Assembly (NCBI GenBank): GCA_947306475.1
Contig: CAMZGS010000004.1
Span: forward strand, 1 to 64,000
Length of the DNA: 64,000 nucleotides
Direction: 5' to 3'
Origin: an uncultured Comamonas sp.
GTDB lineage: Bacteria; Pseudomonadota; Gammaproteobacteria; Burkholderiales; Burkholderiaceae_C
Shown here piece after piece: positions 17,271 to 27,838 of this stretch. Numbering within the stretch: position 1 is the first letter of the stretch; every line of letters begins with the position of its first letter. The translations under genes and the position numbers were made by a program. The notes beneath the pieces are model-generated. The model did no database searches. It saw only the letters and a list, made by a program, of their open reading frames with translations, and was not told the DNA's origin.

Positions 17271-18445
17271 TATTTCTTCTCCTGTACGGCTGCCATGGAC
17301 GCAGTGAAACGGTCAAACAGATGGCCGATATCGTTGGGGCCAGGGGCCGCCTCAGGGTGACCTTGGAAGCTGAAGGCCGGGCGGTCGGTGCACTCCAGGC
17401 CTTGCAGCGTGCCGTCAAACAGGCTGATGTGGGTGGCGCGCACGTTGGCGGGCAGGGTAGCCGTATCCACCGCAAAGCCGTGGTTCTGGCTGGTGATGCA
17501 CACGTGGTTGTTGGCCAGGGTCTTGACGGGGTGGTTGCCGCCGTGGTGGCCGTGCGCCATCTTGAAGGTCTTGGCACCCAGTGCCAGCGCCAGGATCTGG
17601 TGCCCCAGACAGATGCCGAAGATGGGGATGCGCTTTTCCAGCAACGTCTGCACGGCAGCGATGGCGTAGTCGCACGGCTGCGGATCGCCAGGGCCGTTGG
17701 AGAGGAACACGCCATCCGGGTTGAGCGCCAGCACTTCCTCCGCGGAGGTCTGTGCAGGCACCACGGTGAGCTTGCAGCCACGGCTGGTGAGCATGCGCAG
17801 GATGTTGCGCTTGACGCCAAAGTCATAAGCCACGACGTGGAAGCGCGGGTTCTCCAGCGTGCCAAAGCCCTGGCCCAGCTTCCACTCGGTCTGCTCCCAG
17901 ACATAGGGCTTGGGCGTGCTCACCACCTTGGCCAGGTCCAGACCAGCCATGCTGGGCGCTGCCTGTGCCGCGGCAACGGCTGCGGCAACGCGTTCGGGCG
18001 TGACTTCCTGGCCCTCCTCCAGGGCGACAATGGCACCGTTTTGCGCACCTTTTTCACGCAGCAGGCGCGTCAGGCGACGGGTATCGACGTTGGCAATGGC
18101 CACCGTGCCCTGGGCCTTCAGGAACTGCGGCAGGCTTTGCTCGGCACGGAAGTTGCTGACGACGGCAGGCAGGTCGCGGATCACCAGACCAGCGGCATGC
18201 ACCTTGGCGGACTCCATGTCCTCGGCATTGATGCCGTAGCTGCCGATGTGGGGGTAAGTGAGGGTGACGAGTTGCTGGCAGTAGCTCGGGTCTGTCAGGA
18301 TTTCCTGGTAACCGGTCATGGCCGTGTTGAACACCACCTCGCCAACAGTAGTGCCAGCGCTACCAATGGATTGACCAATAAAGACCGTGCCGTCTGCAAG
18401 CGCCAGGATGGCTGGCGCGAAATGTGTCTTGAGCGACAAAAACAC
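17270..18445 (-). CDS. carA: Carbamoyl-phosphate synthase small (glutaminase) subunit
   Basis: This subunit hydrolyses glutamine and channels ammonia to CarB. The N-terminal CPSase_sm domain includes [17 protein letters not shown] and [14 protein letters not shown]. The class I amidotransferase domain has [29 protein letters not shown] and [16 protein letters not shown] with the nucleophilic Cys, and a late [10 protein letters not shown] with the catalytic His-Glu. I place the start at a GTG (18445, reading [11 protein letters not shown]) because GGAG lies 6 bases upstream and the length becomes the usual ~390. An in-frame start 13 codons earlier has poorer support. Confidence 0.96.
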   Translation of the reverse strand: MFLSLKTHFAPAILALADGTVFIGQSIGSAGTTVGEVVFNTAMTGYQEILTDPSYCQQLVTLTYPHIGSYGINAEDMESAKVHAAGLVIRDLPAVVSNFRAEQSLPQFLKAQGTVAIANVDTRRLTRLLREKGAQNGAIVALEEGQEVTPERVAAAVAAAQAAPSMAGLDLAKVVSTPKPYVWEQTEWKLGQGFGTLENPRFHVVAYDFGVKRNILRMLTSRGCKLTVVPAQTSAEEVLALNPDGVFLSNGPGDPQPCDYAIAAVQTLLEKRIPIFGICLGHQILALALGAKTFKMAHGHHGGNHPVKTLANNHVCITSQNHGFAVDTATLPANVRATHISLFDGTLQGLECTDRPAFSFQGHPEAAPGPNDIGHLFDRFTASMAAVQEKK

Positions 18446-18577
18446 TGGGTTCTCCGATGAATGACGGTTACGCCCAGCGCACACCTGACCAACCTACACC
18501 TAGGGCTGGCGGCAGCTTACAGTAGAAGTAGCCAAAAAACGACGCTAGGCGTAGAACGATATAACTGAAAGCCTCTC

Positions 18578-18583
18578 ATTATA
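18578..18583 (-). promoter_or_regulatory. Possible -10 element upstream of carA
   Basis: The minus strand reads TATAAT here, about 130 bases before the carA start, in the only AT-richer part of the 176-base gap between trmH and carA. No good -35 box is visible at 16-18 bases, so this is weak. No attenuator or PyrR/arginine operator was recognised. Confidence 0.3.
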
Positions 18584-18621
18584 CCCAGACGCCCGCACAG
18601 CTCCGCCGAACACACTAGGGA

Positions 18622-19404
18622 TTACCCGAGTGGTCGTGTGGCCTGTACTGCGCTTGCGTGCAAACAGATCGCTGCTGCTGCCGCCACGTTCAACGACTCT
18701 TCGCCACCCGGCTGGGCAATGCGCACCCATTGGCTGGCCAGGGCCTGCACCTCGGGCCCCACGCCCTGCCCTTCATGCCCCATGGCCCAGGCACATGGCC
18801 AGGGCAAGGTCTCCTGGTGGATGAAGGCCCCCTGGTGCGAGCTGGTGGCCAGCACCGGCAGTTCCAGCTGGGCAATGTCGTGCGGATCGGCCGACTCCAC
18901 CAGATGCAGGCCGAAATGGGCCCCCATGCCGGCGCGCAGCACTTTCTGGCTCCACAGCGCAGCGGTGCCCTTGAGGGCCAGCACCTGCTCGAAGCCAAAG
19001 GCACTGGCACTGCGCAGCATGGAGCCCACATTGCCGGCATCCTGCACCCGGTCGAGCACCAGGGTGGGCACGCCAGGGCGCAGCAACGCCCCCTCTCCCG
19101 TCCAGGGCAGGAGGTAGCCCATGCGTGCGGGCGACTCCAGGCCACTGATGTCGGCAAACAGGGCATCCGGCAAGACTACGGTTTTGGAAGCAGCCTGCGC
19201 CCATTCTGCGGGCGCTTGTGGCCAAAAAGATGCTGAAAACACGGCCGTTGCCGGGCGCAGGCCACGTGCCAGGGCTGCGCGGCACAGATGGTCCCCTTCC
19301 AGCCAGACGTGGCCCAGGCGCCGGTACGCACCGGACTCCCTGCTCAGGCGACGCAGCTCCTTGACGAAGCCGTTGTCGCGCGAAGTGATTTCAATGACGT
19401 GCAT
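18622..19404 (-). CDS. TrmH/SpoU-family RNA 2'-O-methyltransferase
   Basis: A 260-residue protein with the N-terminal RNA-binding SpoU_sub_bind-like region (VWLEGDHLCRAALARG) and the C-terminal SPOUT knot. The knot motifs are LVLDRVQDAGNVGSMLRSA, the MGHEGQGVGPEV loop and the terminal EESLNVAAAAAICLH. These are the three SpoU motifs for S-adenosylmethionine binding. The target (rRNA or tRNA nucleotide) is not decidable. The start at 19404 follows the end of rnhB by 35 bp; it is the last gene of the rpsB-lpx run. Confidence 0.9.
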   Translation of the reverse strand: MHVIEITSRDNGFVKELRRLSRESGAYRRLGHVWLEGDHLCRAALARGLRPATAVFSASFWPQAPAEWAQAASKTVVLPDALFADISGLESPARMGYLLPWTGEGALLRPGVPTLVLDRVQDAGNVGSMLRSASAFGFEQVLALKGTAALWSQKVLRAGMGAHFGLHLVESADPHDIAQLELPVLATSSHQGAFIHQETLPWPCAWAMGHEGQGVGPEVQALASQWVRIAQPGGEESLNVAAAAAICLHASAVQATRPLG

Positions 19405-19439
19405 GTTTCTGCCCTTTTCCAGTTCCTGCCAACACGCAG

Positions 19440-20054
19440 CTAGCCATTCTGACGCTGCGCTGCCAGAACGCGTGCCACTGGGGCAAAGCTGCGCCGGTGC
19501 TGCTCGGTGGCGCCATAGCGCGCCAACGCCTGCAGGTGTGCGGCCGTGCCATAGCCCTTGTGCGCCGCAAAGCCATAGTCGGGATAGCGTTGCGCAAACT
19601 CCTCGCACCAGCGGTCGCGCGTCACCTTGGCCAAAATGGAGGCTGCAGAAATGGCCGGCACCAGTGCATCGCCCTGCACGATGGCCTCTGCCCGCACATC
19701 CAGGCGTGGCAGGCGGTTGCCGTCGACCTGCACCAGGGCCGGCCGCAGGCGCAGTCCCTGCACCGCCCGCTGCATGGCCAGCATGGTGGCCTGCAGGATG
19801 TTCAGGCGATCAATCTCCTCCACCGAAGCCTGCGCCACACAAAAGCACAGGGCCTTGGCGCGGATTTCATCGAAAAGGGCTTCGCGCCGCCGTGCACTGA
19901 GCTTCTTGGAATCGTTCAGCCCGGCAATGGGCTGCAAATCGTCCAGGATGACGGCGGCAGCCACCACCGGCCCCGCCAAGGGGCCTCGCCCCGCTTCGTC
20001 CACCCCTGCCAGCAAACCGTCCGTGGGCCAGGGCAACACCACTTGTTCAGGCAT
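19440..20054 (-). CDS. rnhB: Ribonuclease HII
   Basis: This 204-residue enzyme removes ribonucleotides embedded in DNA and RNA from RNA-DNA hybrids. The catalytic [17 protein letters not shown] block is near residue 19, followed by [16 protein letters not shown], the acidic VDGNRLP and [13 protein letters not shown]. The start (MPEQVVLPW) at 20054 overlaps the lpxB stop by 8 bases. The lpxB-rnhB adjacency is a common arrangement in Proteobacteria. Confidence 0.95.
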   Translation of the reverse strand: MPEQVVLPWPTDGLLAGVDEAGRGPLAGPVVAAAVILDDLQPIAGLNDSKKLSARRREALFDEIRAKALCFCVAQASVEEIDRLNILQATMLAMQRAVQGLRLRPALVQVDGNRLPRLDVRAEAIVQGDALVPAISAASILAKVTRDRWCEEFAQRYPDYGFAAHKGYGTAAHLQALARYGATEQHRRSFAPVARVLAAQRQNG

Positions 20055-21210
20055 GCAACAACTCCGCCATGGCTTGGGCAGCCAGTGCGCCCGTGTCGCG
20101 CAACAACAATTGGTGCAACTGGGTAAAGCGCGCCTGCACCTGAGCCACCTGTGCAGCGGCACCAGGCTGCAACCACTGCGCAACCGCCTGCGCCAGGGCC
20201 GTGGGTGTGCCACGCTCCTGCAACAACTCCGGAACAACAAAATCGCCGCACAAAATGTTGGGCAGCCCGACCCAGGGCTGCAACTGCTTGCGGCGCATCA
20301 AACGCCAGCTGATGGGATGCATGTGGTAGCTGATCACCATGGGGCGCTTGTACAGCGCTGCTTCCAGCGTAGCCGTACCACTGGCGATCAGGGTGCAGTC
20401 GCAGGCAGCCAGCGCCGTGTCCGATTGCCCCTGCAGCAGGTGCACACGCTCGCCCAATCCCAACTCGGCAAGCAGGGACTGCAAGCGTTCGTACAGCGCC
20501 GGTACAGCAGGCAGCACCACCTGCAACTGCGGCATTTCCTTGAGCAACAACGCGGCTGCTTCCAGAAAGGGGCGTGCGATGTACTGCACCTCTGCACGCC
20601 GACTGCCCGGCAACACAGCCAGCACCGGCCCCTGCTGACGCAGACCCAAGGCCGCGCGCGCCGCTGCCTGATCGGGCTGCATGGCAATCTGCCGGGCCAG
20701 CGGGTGTCCCACATAGGTGGCGGCAATGCCATGCTGCGCCAGCAAATCGGGCTCAAACGGGAACAGGCACAGCACGTGATCGGCAGCTGTACGAATCTTG
20801 TGCACACGCTCCGGACGCCACGCCCAGATGGAGGGACAGACAAAATGCACCGTCTTGATCCCGGCAGCGCGCACATCGCGCTCCAGCCCAAGATTGAAGT
20901 CCGGCGCATCCACGCCAATGAAAACCTGGGGGCGCTCCTGCAGCAGGCGCTGCCGCATCTGCTTGCGAATCGCCAGAATGTCGCGCAGGCGCATGAGCAC
21001 TTCCAGGCTGTAGCCATGCACCGCCAGGCGTTCACTGTCGTACCAGGCCTGAAAGCCGCGCTGCTGCATGGCGGGTCCGCCAATGCCGCATGCCTGCAAA
21101 TGCGGCCAGCGCTGCAACAGGCCATCGAGCAGCAGGCCTGAGAGCAAATCCCCCGACGCCTCCCCAGCCACCATGGCCACGCGCAGTGGCTGCGCTACCG
21201 CATCCGTCAT
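20047..21210 (-). CDS. lpxB: Lipid-A-disaccharide synthase
   Basis: A family-19 glycosyltransferase that joins UDP-2,3-diacylglucosamine and lipid X to form the lipid A disaccharide at the inner membrane. Blocks seen are [15 protein letters not shown], the [12 protein letters not shown] motif, [35 protein letters not shown] and [13 protein letters not shown]. The ATG at 21210 ([10 protein letters not shown]) is 4 bases past the lpxA stop; a GTG at 21231 in the same frame would overlap lpxA. Length about 387 fits. It overlaps rnhB by 8 bases. Confidence 0.96.
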   Translation of the reverse strand: MTDAVAQPLRVAMVAGEASGDLLSGLLLDGLLQRWPHLQACGIGGPAMQQRGFQAWYDSERLAVHGYSLEVLMRLRDILAIRKQMRQRLLQERPQVFIGVDAPDFNLGLERDVRAAGIKTVHFVCPSIWAWRPERVHKIRTAADHVLCLFPFEPDLLAQHGIAATYVGHPLARQIAMQPDQAAARAALGLRQQGPVLAVLPGSRRAEVQYIARPFLEAAALLLKEMPQLQVVLPAVPALYERLQSLLAELGLGERVHLLQGQSDTALAACDCTLIASGTATLEAALYKRPMVISYHMHPISWRLMRRKQLQPWVGLPNILCGDFVVPELLQERGTPTALAQAVAQWLQPGAAAQVAQVQARFTQLHQLLLRDTGALAAQAMAELLHA

Positions 21211-21214
21211 GGGA

Positions 21215-22006
21215 TCAGCGTGCAATGCCACGCGTGCTGGATTGCAGGAAGGCCTGCATCAGGGCCACGTCCTCATGCGCCTCTGGGTACTCCTGGGCAA
21301 CGGCAGGCAAGGCTTCCATTGCCGCCTGCAATGTCAGGCCCTGGCGGTACAGCACACGGTGCATGGTTTTGACCGCGCGGATACGCTCAGGGCTGAAGCC
21401 GCGGCGGCGCAGGCCTTCGATATTGAAGCCACGCACCGCCAGGGGATTGCCATCCACCATCATGAAGGGCGGCACGTCCTGCGCAATGTGGCTGGCAAAG
21501 CCGGCCATCGCATGGGCCCCGATGTGGGTGAACTGATGCACGCCGGTAAGGCCGCCCAGAATCGCCCAATCGCCCACATGCACATGGCCTGCCAGGGTGG
21601 CGTTGTTGGCCAGGATGGTGTGGCTGCCGACCTGGCAGTCGTGGGCGATGTGCACGTAGGCCATCACCCAGTTGTCGTTGCCCACACGCGTCACGCCACC
21701 ATCCTGCACCGTGCCTGTATTGAAGGTGCAGAACTCGCGGATGGTGTTGCCATCGCCAATCTCCAGGCGCGTGGGCTCACCGGCGTACTTCTTGTCCTGC
21801 GGCTGCGCGCCCAGGGAGGCGAACTGGAAGATGTGGTTGTTGCGCCCGATGCGGGTATGCCCGTCCAGCACGCAGTGCGAGCCAATGCGCGTGCCCTCGC
21901 CCACCTGCACATGTGGGCCAATCACGCTATACGCCCCCACAGACACCGAAGGGTGCAGTTGTGCACCCTCTGCAATCACCGCGGTAGGATGAATCAGGTC
22001 ACTCAT
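21215..22006 (-). CDS. lpxA: Acyl-ACP--UDP-N-acetylglucosamine O-acyltransferase
   Basis: First enzyme of lipid A synthesis, adding a 3-hydroxyacyl chain to UDP-GlcNAc in the cytoplasm. The 263-residue product has the left-handed beta-helix hexapeptide repeats from [17 protein letters not shown] onward. The active-site block [17 protein letters not shown] carries the catalytic His, followed by [16 protein letters not shown]. The helical C-terminal domain ends with [11 protein letters not shown]. The start at 22006 lies 7 bases from the fabZ stop. Confidence 0.97.
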   Translation of the reverse strand: MSDLIHPTAVIAEGAQLHPSVSVGAYSVIGPHVQVGEGTRIGSHCVLDGHTRIGRNNHIFQFASLGAQPQDKKYAGEPTRLEIGDGNTIREFCTFNTGTVQDGGVTRVGNDNWVMAYVHIAHDCQVGSHTILANNATLAGHVHVGDWAILGGLTGVHQFTHIGAHAMAGFASHIAQDVPPFMMVDGNPLAVRGFNIEGLRRRGFSPERIRAVKTMHRVLYRQGLTLQAAMEALPAVAQEYPEAHEDVALMQAFLQSSTRGIAR

Positions 22007-22013
22007 GCTGCGC

Positions 22014-22469
22014 TTACGCCTGTTTTTCAGGCCCCACATAGCGCATGGTGCACATCAGTTCGGCTTCACACGCCACTTCGTCGCCGACTCGGGCAATGCC
22101 CTTGAACTTCCAGATGCCTGCACGCACACGGTCGATGGATGCCTCCAGCAACAACTGATCACCCGGCTCCACCGGACGCTTGAAGCGCGCCGAATCGATG
22201 CCGACAAAGTAGTAGATGTTGTTTTCGTCTGGCACCTGCCCCATGGCATCAAAGGCCAGCAAGCCTGCCGCCTGCGCCAGCGCTTCCAGCATCAAGACGC
22301 CGGGCATCACGGGACGGCCCGGGAAGTGACCGGTAAAGAACGGCTCGTTGTAAGTGACATTCTTGACCGCCAGGATGCGTGCGTTGCGCTCCAGCTCCAC
22401 CACCTTGTCCACCAGCAGGAACGGGTAGCGGTGGGGCAGTTGCTTCAAAATTGCGTGGATATCCATCAT
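22014..22469 (-). CDS. fabZ: 3-hydroxyacyl-[ACP] dehydratase FabZ
   Basis: A hotdog-fold dehydratase acting on 3-hydroxyacyl-ACP in fatty acid synthesis; it competes with LpxA/LpxD for the same substrate pool, which explains its place in the lpx cluster. Blocks are [13 protein letters not shown], the catalytic [20 protein letters not shown] (His and Glu) and [16 protein letters not shown]. The ATG at 22469 overlaps the lpxD stop as ATGA; a second ATG follows immediately and could be the true start. Confidence 0.96.
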   Translation of the reverse strand: MMDIHAILKQLPHRYPFLLVDKVVELERNARILAVKNVTYNEPFFTGHFPGRPVMPGVLMLEALAQAAGLLAFDAMGQVPDENNIYYFVGIDSARFKRPVEPGDQLLLEASIDRVRAGIWKFKGIARVGDEVACEAELMCTMRYVGPEKQA

Positions 22470-23467
22470 GTTTTTTCTTCGCTCTGTGTCCAAGCGCTCA
22501 GCGCTTTTTCAAGTTTTTTGATTCGCTCACGCAACTGATGGAGTTGCTTGAGCGAGGCGGCATTCCTCTCCCACTCGGCATTCGTCTGCAAGGGAAATAT
22601 GCCGGTGTACAAGTCTGGCTTATGGATTGAGCGCGTCACCATGGAAGTTGGTGAAATACTCGTGCCGTCGGCAATGCGCAAATGCCCCAGAATATTGGCT
22701 GCCCCACCAATGGAGCAATGCGCGCCGATACGAGCACTGCCGGCAATGCCGGTGTTGCCGGCAATGACCGTGTGCTCTCCCACTTGAACGTTATGGGCAA
22801 TCTGCACCAGGTTGTCGATCTTCACGCCATCGCCGATGACGGTATCGTTCAATGCTCCCCGGTCGATACAGGTGTTGGCACCGATCTCCACGTCGTCGCC
22901 GATGCGCACGGCGCCCAGCTGGGCGATCTTGAGCCACTCACCTCCCTGCGGCGCAAAACCGAAACCGTCCGCACCAATGACAACCCCGGGGTGCAGAATG
23001 CAGCGCTCCCCGATGACGCATCCCTGCGCCACAAAGACCCGCGCCCTCAGCACCGTGCCCGCCCCGATCACGGCATCGCGCTCCACCACGCACAGCGGGC
23101 CGATACTGGCCTGCGGATGCACCCGAGCCTGCGGGTGCACCACCGCTGTGGGGTGAATGCCCTGCGGCCACGCCGGCGGCTGCTGCGCCTGCCACAGCTG
23201 CGTCAGACGGGCAAAGTAAGCGTAAGGGTTTTCCGTGACGATGCACGCCCCACGCGCCAACGCAGCCTCGCGCATGGCGGGAGCCACAATGACGCACGCC
23301 GCCTGCGAAGAAGCCAGCTGACTGGCATAGCGCGGATTGTTCAGAAAGCTGATGCTACGAGCGTCGGCACTCTCCAGCGGGGCAATGCGCTCCACCTCCG
23401 TGGTACGCGCCCCTCCCTCCAGGCTACCTCCCAGGAGATCGACGATCTGACCAAGCTCTATGCCCAC
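22466..23467 (-). CDS. lpxD: UDP-3-O-(3-hydroxyacyl)glucosamine N-acyltransferase
   Basis: Third step of lipid A synthesis, N-acylating UDP-3-O-acylglucosamine. The N-terminal uridine-binding domain includes [13 protein letters not shown] and the hexapeptide-repeat helix follows ([20 protein letters not shown] and onward). The catalytic His lies in [18 protein letters not shown] prefer the GTG at 23467 ([12 protein letters not shown]): AAAGGTGG lies about 7 bases upstream and the length (333) and N-terminus then match the family. Another in-frame GTG at 23494 has no clear ribosome site. Confidence 0.94.
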   Translation of the reverse strand: MGIELGQIVDLLGGSLEGGARTTEVERIAPLESADARSISFLNNPRYASQLASSQAACVIVAPAMREAALARGACIVTENPYAYFARLTQLWQAQQPPAWPQGIHPTAVVHPQARVHPQASIGPLCVVERDAVIGAGTVLRARVFVAQGCVIGERCILHPGVVIGADGFGFAPQGGEWLKIAQLGAVRIGDDVEIGANTCIDRGALNDTVIGDGVKIDNLVQIAHNVQVGEHTVIAGNTGIAGSARIGAHCSIGGAANILGHLRIADGTSISPTSMVTRSIHKPDLYTGIFPLQTNAEWERNAASLKQLHQLRERIKKLEKALSAWTQSEEKT

Positions 23468-23504
23468 GCCGGCACCACCTTTGCCAACACACACGATCCG
23501 TGGG

Positions 23505-24011
23505 TTACTTGGTGGCCGCGTTCAAAGCCTTGATCACCTTGTCGGTGATGTCGTGCTTGGGGTTGACGTACACCGCTTCCTGCAGGATCACGTCGTATTG
23601 TTCGGTCTCAGCCACTTGCTGCACCACCCGGTTGGCCTGATCCAGCACGCGCGCCAGCTCTTCGTTCTTGCGATTGCTCAGGTCTTCCTGGAACTCACGG
23701 CTCTTGCGCTGGAATTCGCGATCCTGCTCCACCAGCTCGCGCTGCTTGGCAATGCGCTGGCTCTCGGCCATCGTGGGCGCGTCGCGCTCAAACGCTTCGG
23801 AAGCACGCTTGAGGTTGTCGCGCAAGGTGATCAATTCCTTCTCGCGCTTGGTGAATTCCTGCTCCAGCTTGGTCTGCGCAGCCTTGGCCGCATTGGCCTC
23901 GCGGAAGATGCGGTCGGTATTCACAAACCCGGCCTTGAACTCGGCAAAGGCGGAAAAGCTCAGGCCTGCCAGCAGGGATGCTGCCACGACGGTACGGGTA
24001 AAGTTTTTCAT
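23505..24011 (-). CDS. ompH: OmpH/Skp-family periplasmic chaperone
   Basis: A 168-residue periplasmic holdase for unfolded outer-membrane proteins on the way to BamA. A signal peptide ([20 protein letters not shown], cleavage near AFA-EF) is followed by the Skp-type [12 protein letters not shown] and a long charged coiled coil (about residues 40-120). The gene overlaps the bamA stop by one base (TGATG-type junction), so it is likely co-translated with bamA. Confidence 0.93.
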   Translation of the reverse strand: MKNFTRTVVAASLLAGLSFSAFAEFKAGFVNTDRIFREANAAKAAQTKLEQEFTKREKELITLRDNLKRASEAFERDAPTMAESQRIAKQRELVEQDREFQRKSREFQEDLSNRKNEELARVLDQANRVVQQVAETEQYDVILQEAVYVNPKHDITDKVIKALNAATK

Positions 24012-26362
24012 CAGAAAGAAGTCCCAATTTGAAATTGAATTTTCTGCAGTTTGTCTTCAGGCTTTTTACGCAACGGCGTAGCCCAGGCCAAACGCAAAGG
24101 CCCCAGCGGTGAAATCCAGCTCAGACCGATACCGGCCGAAGCACGCAGTTCGCCGGCACGGATAGGGTCCTTTTCAGCAAATACGTTCCCGATGTCAACG
24201 AACGTGAACCAGCGCAACGTCTTGTCGTTGCCGTTGCCCGGGAAGGGCGCCACCAGCTCAAAGTTCATGACCGCCAGCTTGGCACCGCCCAGATAGGAGT
24301 AGGAGCTGCAATTGTCGGGCGCGCCGGACTCACCCTGATAGCAGTACGAGCGAGGCCCCAGGCTGCCCTGTTCAAAGCCACGCACCGACCCCAGACCACC
24401 GGCATAGAAGTTCTTGAAGAGCGGGAAATCCTTGCCACCCAGGCCCTTGCCCCAGCCCAGCTCCGTGTTCCACGCAAAGGTCACCGCCTTGGTGATCGGG
24501 ATGTACTGCTGGAACTGGTAGTTGGCCTTGATGTACTTCAGGTCCCCCGCCACGGACCAGTCGGCGCTCAGGCGCTGGTAGCGCCCGGAATTGGGTGCCA
24601 GGGCACTGTCGCGCGAGTCACGCCCCCAACCCAGAGTCAATGGGATGGCCGTATTGCTCTTGCCCGAATAGGGCAGCAGGTACATGGGCATGAACTGGCC
24701 GGACTTGACGCTGGTCTGCTCGGCACCAATACCGAAGTACACCGTGTCCTCTTCGCTGAAGGGCACGCCAAAGCGCACCGATGCCCCCTTGGAGACGATC
24801 TTGTACATCTCGCTGGTATCCACCTCGCGATCGTCCACCACGTAGGAGTAAGGACGGGAGGTGCGGTAATACAGGTCCAGGGTGCGCGAAATCCCGTCCT
24901 GGGTGAAGTAGGGATCCACGGTGCTCAGCACCAGGGTACGGTTGTACTTGCTGGTGTTGACGTCGATCCCCAGGTAATTGCCGGAACCAAAGGCATTTTC
25001 CTGTTTGATGCCAAAGCTCAGCGTCACCTTTTCTGCACTGGAAAAGCCTGCGCCCAAGGTCACCGAGCCCGTGGGCTTTTCCTTGACGTTGACCGTCAGA
25101 TCCACCTGATCGGGAGAGCCCGGTACCTCCTGGGTATCCATGTCCACTTCGGTAAAGAAGCCAAGACGGTCCACCCGGTCGCGCGAAATCTTGATTTTTT
25201 CGCCGTCGTACCACGAGGACTCGTACTGACGGAACTCCCGGCGGATGACTTCATCGCGCGTGCGCTCGTTGCCAGCCACATTGATGCGGCGCACGTAGGC
25301 GCGGCGGGATGGGTCGGCCTGCAGCACAAAGGACACCAGGTTCTTCTCCCGGTCAATCTCCGGCACCGCCTCAACGCGCGCAAAGGCGAAACCAAAATTG
25401 CTGAAGTGGTCGGCAAACGCCTTGGTGGTCTCGGTCACCAGCTCGGCGTTGTAGGGCTGGCCAGGCTTGATCTTCACCAGGGACTTGAACTCATCTTCCC
25501 GATCCAGGTAGTTGCCCTCCAGCCGCACGCCCGAGACCATGAAGCGTTCGCCTTCATGGATATTGATGACCAGGGAAATGCTCTGTTTGTCGGGCGAGAT
25601 GGCCACCTGCGTGGAATCGACACGGAAATCGATGTAGCCCCGCTTGAGGTAGTACGAACGCAGCGTCTCCAGGTCGGCATTGAGCTTGCTGCGCGCATAG
25701 CGGTTGGACTTGGTGTACCAGCTCATCCAGCCGCCGGTATCCTGGTCCATCTGCTTTTTCAGTGTGGACTCGCTGAACGCATTGGCACCGACGATGCGGA
25801 TTTCGCTGATCTTGGCAGGCTTGCCCTCCACAACAGAGAACGTCAGATTCACGCGGTTGCGCTCGATCGGAGTGACGGTCGTGACCACCTCCGCACCGTA
25901 CAGACTGCGGCTGATGTACTGGCGTTTGAGCTCCTGCTCTGCACGGTCTGCCAGGGCCTTGTCGAAGGGACGCCCCTCGGCCAGCCCCACATCGCGCATG
26001 GACTGCTGCAGGGCCTTCTTGTCAAACTCCTTGGTGCCGACAAACTCCACATTGGCAATGGTCGGACGCTCTTCCACCACCACCACCAGCACGTTGCCAT
26101 CGGCTTCCAGACGCACGTCCTTGAACAGACCCAGGGCGAACAGGGCGCGAATGGCGGCCGCCCCCTTGTCGTCGTTGTACTCATCGCCCACACGCACGGG
26201 CATCGAGGCAAAGACCGTGCCGGCTTCAACACGCTGCAGGCCTTCGACGCGAATGTCCTGCACCTGGAAAGGCTCCAGGGCCCAGGCCATCTGGGCCATG
26301 GAGAGCATGGCTGCAACAGCCACAGCTGTGCGCACACCAAAGCGTTGAGCGGGTAATTTCAT
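24011..26362 (-). CDS. bamA: Outer-membrane protein assembly factor BamA
   Basis: This 783-residue Omp85 protein is the core of the BAM complex that inserts beta-barrels. A signal peptide (MKLPAQRFGVRTAVAVAAML, cleaved near AWA-LEPFQVQDI) is followed by five POTRA domains to about residue 430 and a 16-strand barrel ending in IQFQIGTSF with the terminal Phe. The conserved loop-6 motif appears as SVRGFEQGSLGPRS. The start at 26362 leaves a proper signal peptide; 12 codons upstream are also open. It is preceded by rseP, as in most Proteobacteria. Confidence 0.97.
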   Translation of the reverse strand: MKLPAQRFGVRTAVAVAAMLSMAQMAWALEPFQVQDIRVEGLQRVEAGTVFASMPVRVGDEYNDDKGAAAIRALFALGLFKDVRLEADGNVLVVVVEERPTIANVEFVGTKEFDKKALQQSMRDVGLAEGRPFDKALADRAEQELKRQYISRSLYGAEVVTTVTPIERNRVNLTFSVVEGKPAKISEIRIVGANAFSESTLKKQMDQDTGGWMSWYTKSNRYARSKLNADLETLRSYYLKRGYIDFRVDSTQVAISPDKQSISLVINIHEGERFMVSGVRLEGNYLDREDEFKSLVKIKPGQPYNAELVTETTKAFADHFSNFGFAFARVEAVPEIDREKNLVSFVLQADPSRRAYVRRINVAGNERTRDEVIRREFRQYESSWYDGEKIKISRDRVDRLGFFTEVDMDTQEVPGSPDQVDLTVNVKEKPTGSVTLGAGFSSAEKVTLSFGIKQENAFGSGNYLGIDVNTSKYNRTLVLSTVDPYFTQDGISRTLDLYYRTSRPYSYVVDDREVDTSEMYKIVSKGASVRFGVPFSEEDTVYFGIGAEQTSVKSGQFMPMYLLPYSGKSNTAIPLTLGWGRDSRDSALAPNSGRYQRLSADWSVAGDLKYIKANYQFQQYIPITKAVTFAWNTELGWGKGLGGKDFPLFKNFYAGGLGSVRGFEQGSLGPRSYCYQGESGAPDNCSSYSYLGGAKLAVMNFELVAPFPGNGNDKTLRWFTFVDIGNVFAEKDPIRAGELRASAGIGLSWISPLGPLRLAWATPLRKKPEDKLQKIQFQIGTSF

Positions 26363-26425
26363 GAGAATCACAGGCGGCCTGCACGAAGGGGCAGGCAAAA
26401 AGTTGATCGGGTTGGGAATCCTTGG

Positions 26426-27787
26426 TCAGGCCAGCAGTCGTTGCACATCGTTGAACAAGGCGATGCCCATCATGAGCAACAACACCCCGACACCTACGCG
26501 CTGCAGCCCCTGCATCCACGCGTCACTAACCGCACGGCCAGTGACCGCCTCCCACAGATAATACATCAGGTGCCCACCGTCCAAGACGGGCAGCGGCAGC
26601 AGATTGAGCACCCCCAGGCTGACGCTGATCAGCGCCAAAAACAGCACGTACTGCATCCCCCCCATGCTGGCCGATTTGCCTGCGTAGTCGGCGATCGTCA
26701 GGGGACCGCTCAGGTTTTTCACCGACGCCTCGCCGATCAGCATCTTGCCCAGCATCTTCAGGCTCAGCAGCCCAATGTCCCAGGTCTTCCGAGCGCCGGC
26801 AACCAGCCCATCCCACCAGCCGTATTCCACCAGCACCATCTGCGGTGCAGCGCCCAGCATGGCTCCGATGCGCCCCATGGTTTGCTCGGGATGCGCCGGA
26901 TCGGGCACCACTTCCGGTGTAACGGGCAGCTCCAGTACCCGACCGGAGCGCTCCACGCGCCAGTGCAGCGTCTGGCCCTGGACCGCACGGCGGATCAGAG
27001 CGCGCAGCTGCGTGGCATCGCTCACCTCCACGCCATCCACCGACACCACCACATCACCCGGCTGCAGACCCGCTTGCTGCGCGGGCTGATCGGGCAACAC
27101 CTCGCCCACCACGGCGGGCATCCAGGGCGCCACAATGCCAATGCGCTGCAGCAGGGCCGCATCCACGTCGGCCGTTTGTATGCTTGAGAGCGGCAAAAAC
27201 ACGCTGCGCGCGCGCTTGCCCTCGGGATCCGTGACATGTAGTTGCACATCGCGCCCACCGATGACCGCCTCGGTCAGCACCCAGCGGATATCGTCAAACG
27301 AGCGCAGCGGCTGCTCCTCACCGTCGAACTGCACGGCACGCACCCAGTCCTGAGCACGCAGGCCCGCCTGCTCGGCCAGACTGCCTGGCAGAGGCGCTGC
27401 CACGATTGCCTGCGGCGCCTGCACGCCCATCCAGTTGACGGCGCTGTAAAGCAGCACCGCCAGCAGCAGATTGGCCAGCGGCCCGGCGGCCACGATGGCA
27501 GCGCGCGCACGCAGCGGCTGGGTATTGAAGGCCAGATGGCGCTCGTGCTCGGGCACACTGCCCTCACGCTCGTCCAGCATGCGCACATAGCCCCCGATGG
27601 GCAACGCCGCCAGCACGAACTCTGTGCCTGAACGCTTACCCTGCCAGCGCAGCAGGGGCGTTCCCATGCCGATGGAAAAGCGCAGCACCTTGACACCACA
27701 AGCCACCGCCATGCGGTAGTGCCCGTATTCATGGATGGCAATCAGCAGCCCCAGGGCAACCACAAAGGCCAAAACCGTCAGCAACAT
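26426..27787 (-). CDS. rseP: RIP metalloprotease RseP (site-2 protease)
   Basis: A 453-residue inner-membrane zinc protease that cleaves anti-sigma-E RseA and leftover signal peptides. The zinc motif HEYGH is at residues 19-23 in the first membrane helix. Two PDZ-like segments follow, the second at QQAGLQPGDVVVSVDGVEV. The second zinc/active-site region NLLPLPVLDGGHLMYYLWE is near the C-terminus. Position next to bamA and ompH fits its role in envelope stress. Confidence 0.95.
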   Translation of the reverse strand: MLLTVLAFVVALGLLIAIHEYGHYRMAVACGVKVLRFSIGMGTPLLRWQGKRSGTEFVLAALPIGGYVRMLDEREGSVPEHERHLAFNTQPLRARAAIVAAGPLANLLLAVLLYSAVNWMGVQAPQAIVAAPLPGSLAEQAGLRAQDWVRAVQFDGEEQPLRSFDDIRWVLTEAVIGGRDVQLHVTDPEGKRARSVFLPLSSIQTADVDAALLQRIGIVAPWMPAVVGEVLPDQPAQQAGLQPGDVVVSVDGVEVSDATQLRALIRRAVQGQTLHWRVERSGRVLELPVTPEVVPDPAHPEQTMGRIGAMLGAAPQMVLVEYGWWDGLVAGARKTWDIGLLSLKMLGKMLIGEASVKNLSGPLTIADYAGKSASMGGMQYVLFLALISVSLGVLNLLPLPVLDGGHLMYYLWEAVTGRAVSDAWMQGLQRVGVGVLLLMMGIALFNDVQRLLA

Positions 27788-27838
27788 CGCTGGCCTCCTT
27801 GTCTAAGTGTTGAACGATCCGCCACGCGCAGGCAGTGC

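Noticed and set aside
13446-17360. A ~1300-codon open frame on the plus strand
   Set aside because: It is antisense to carB and greA and has the His/Gln/Leu/Gly bias of a GC-rich shadow. carB on the minus strand has all family motifs.
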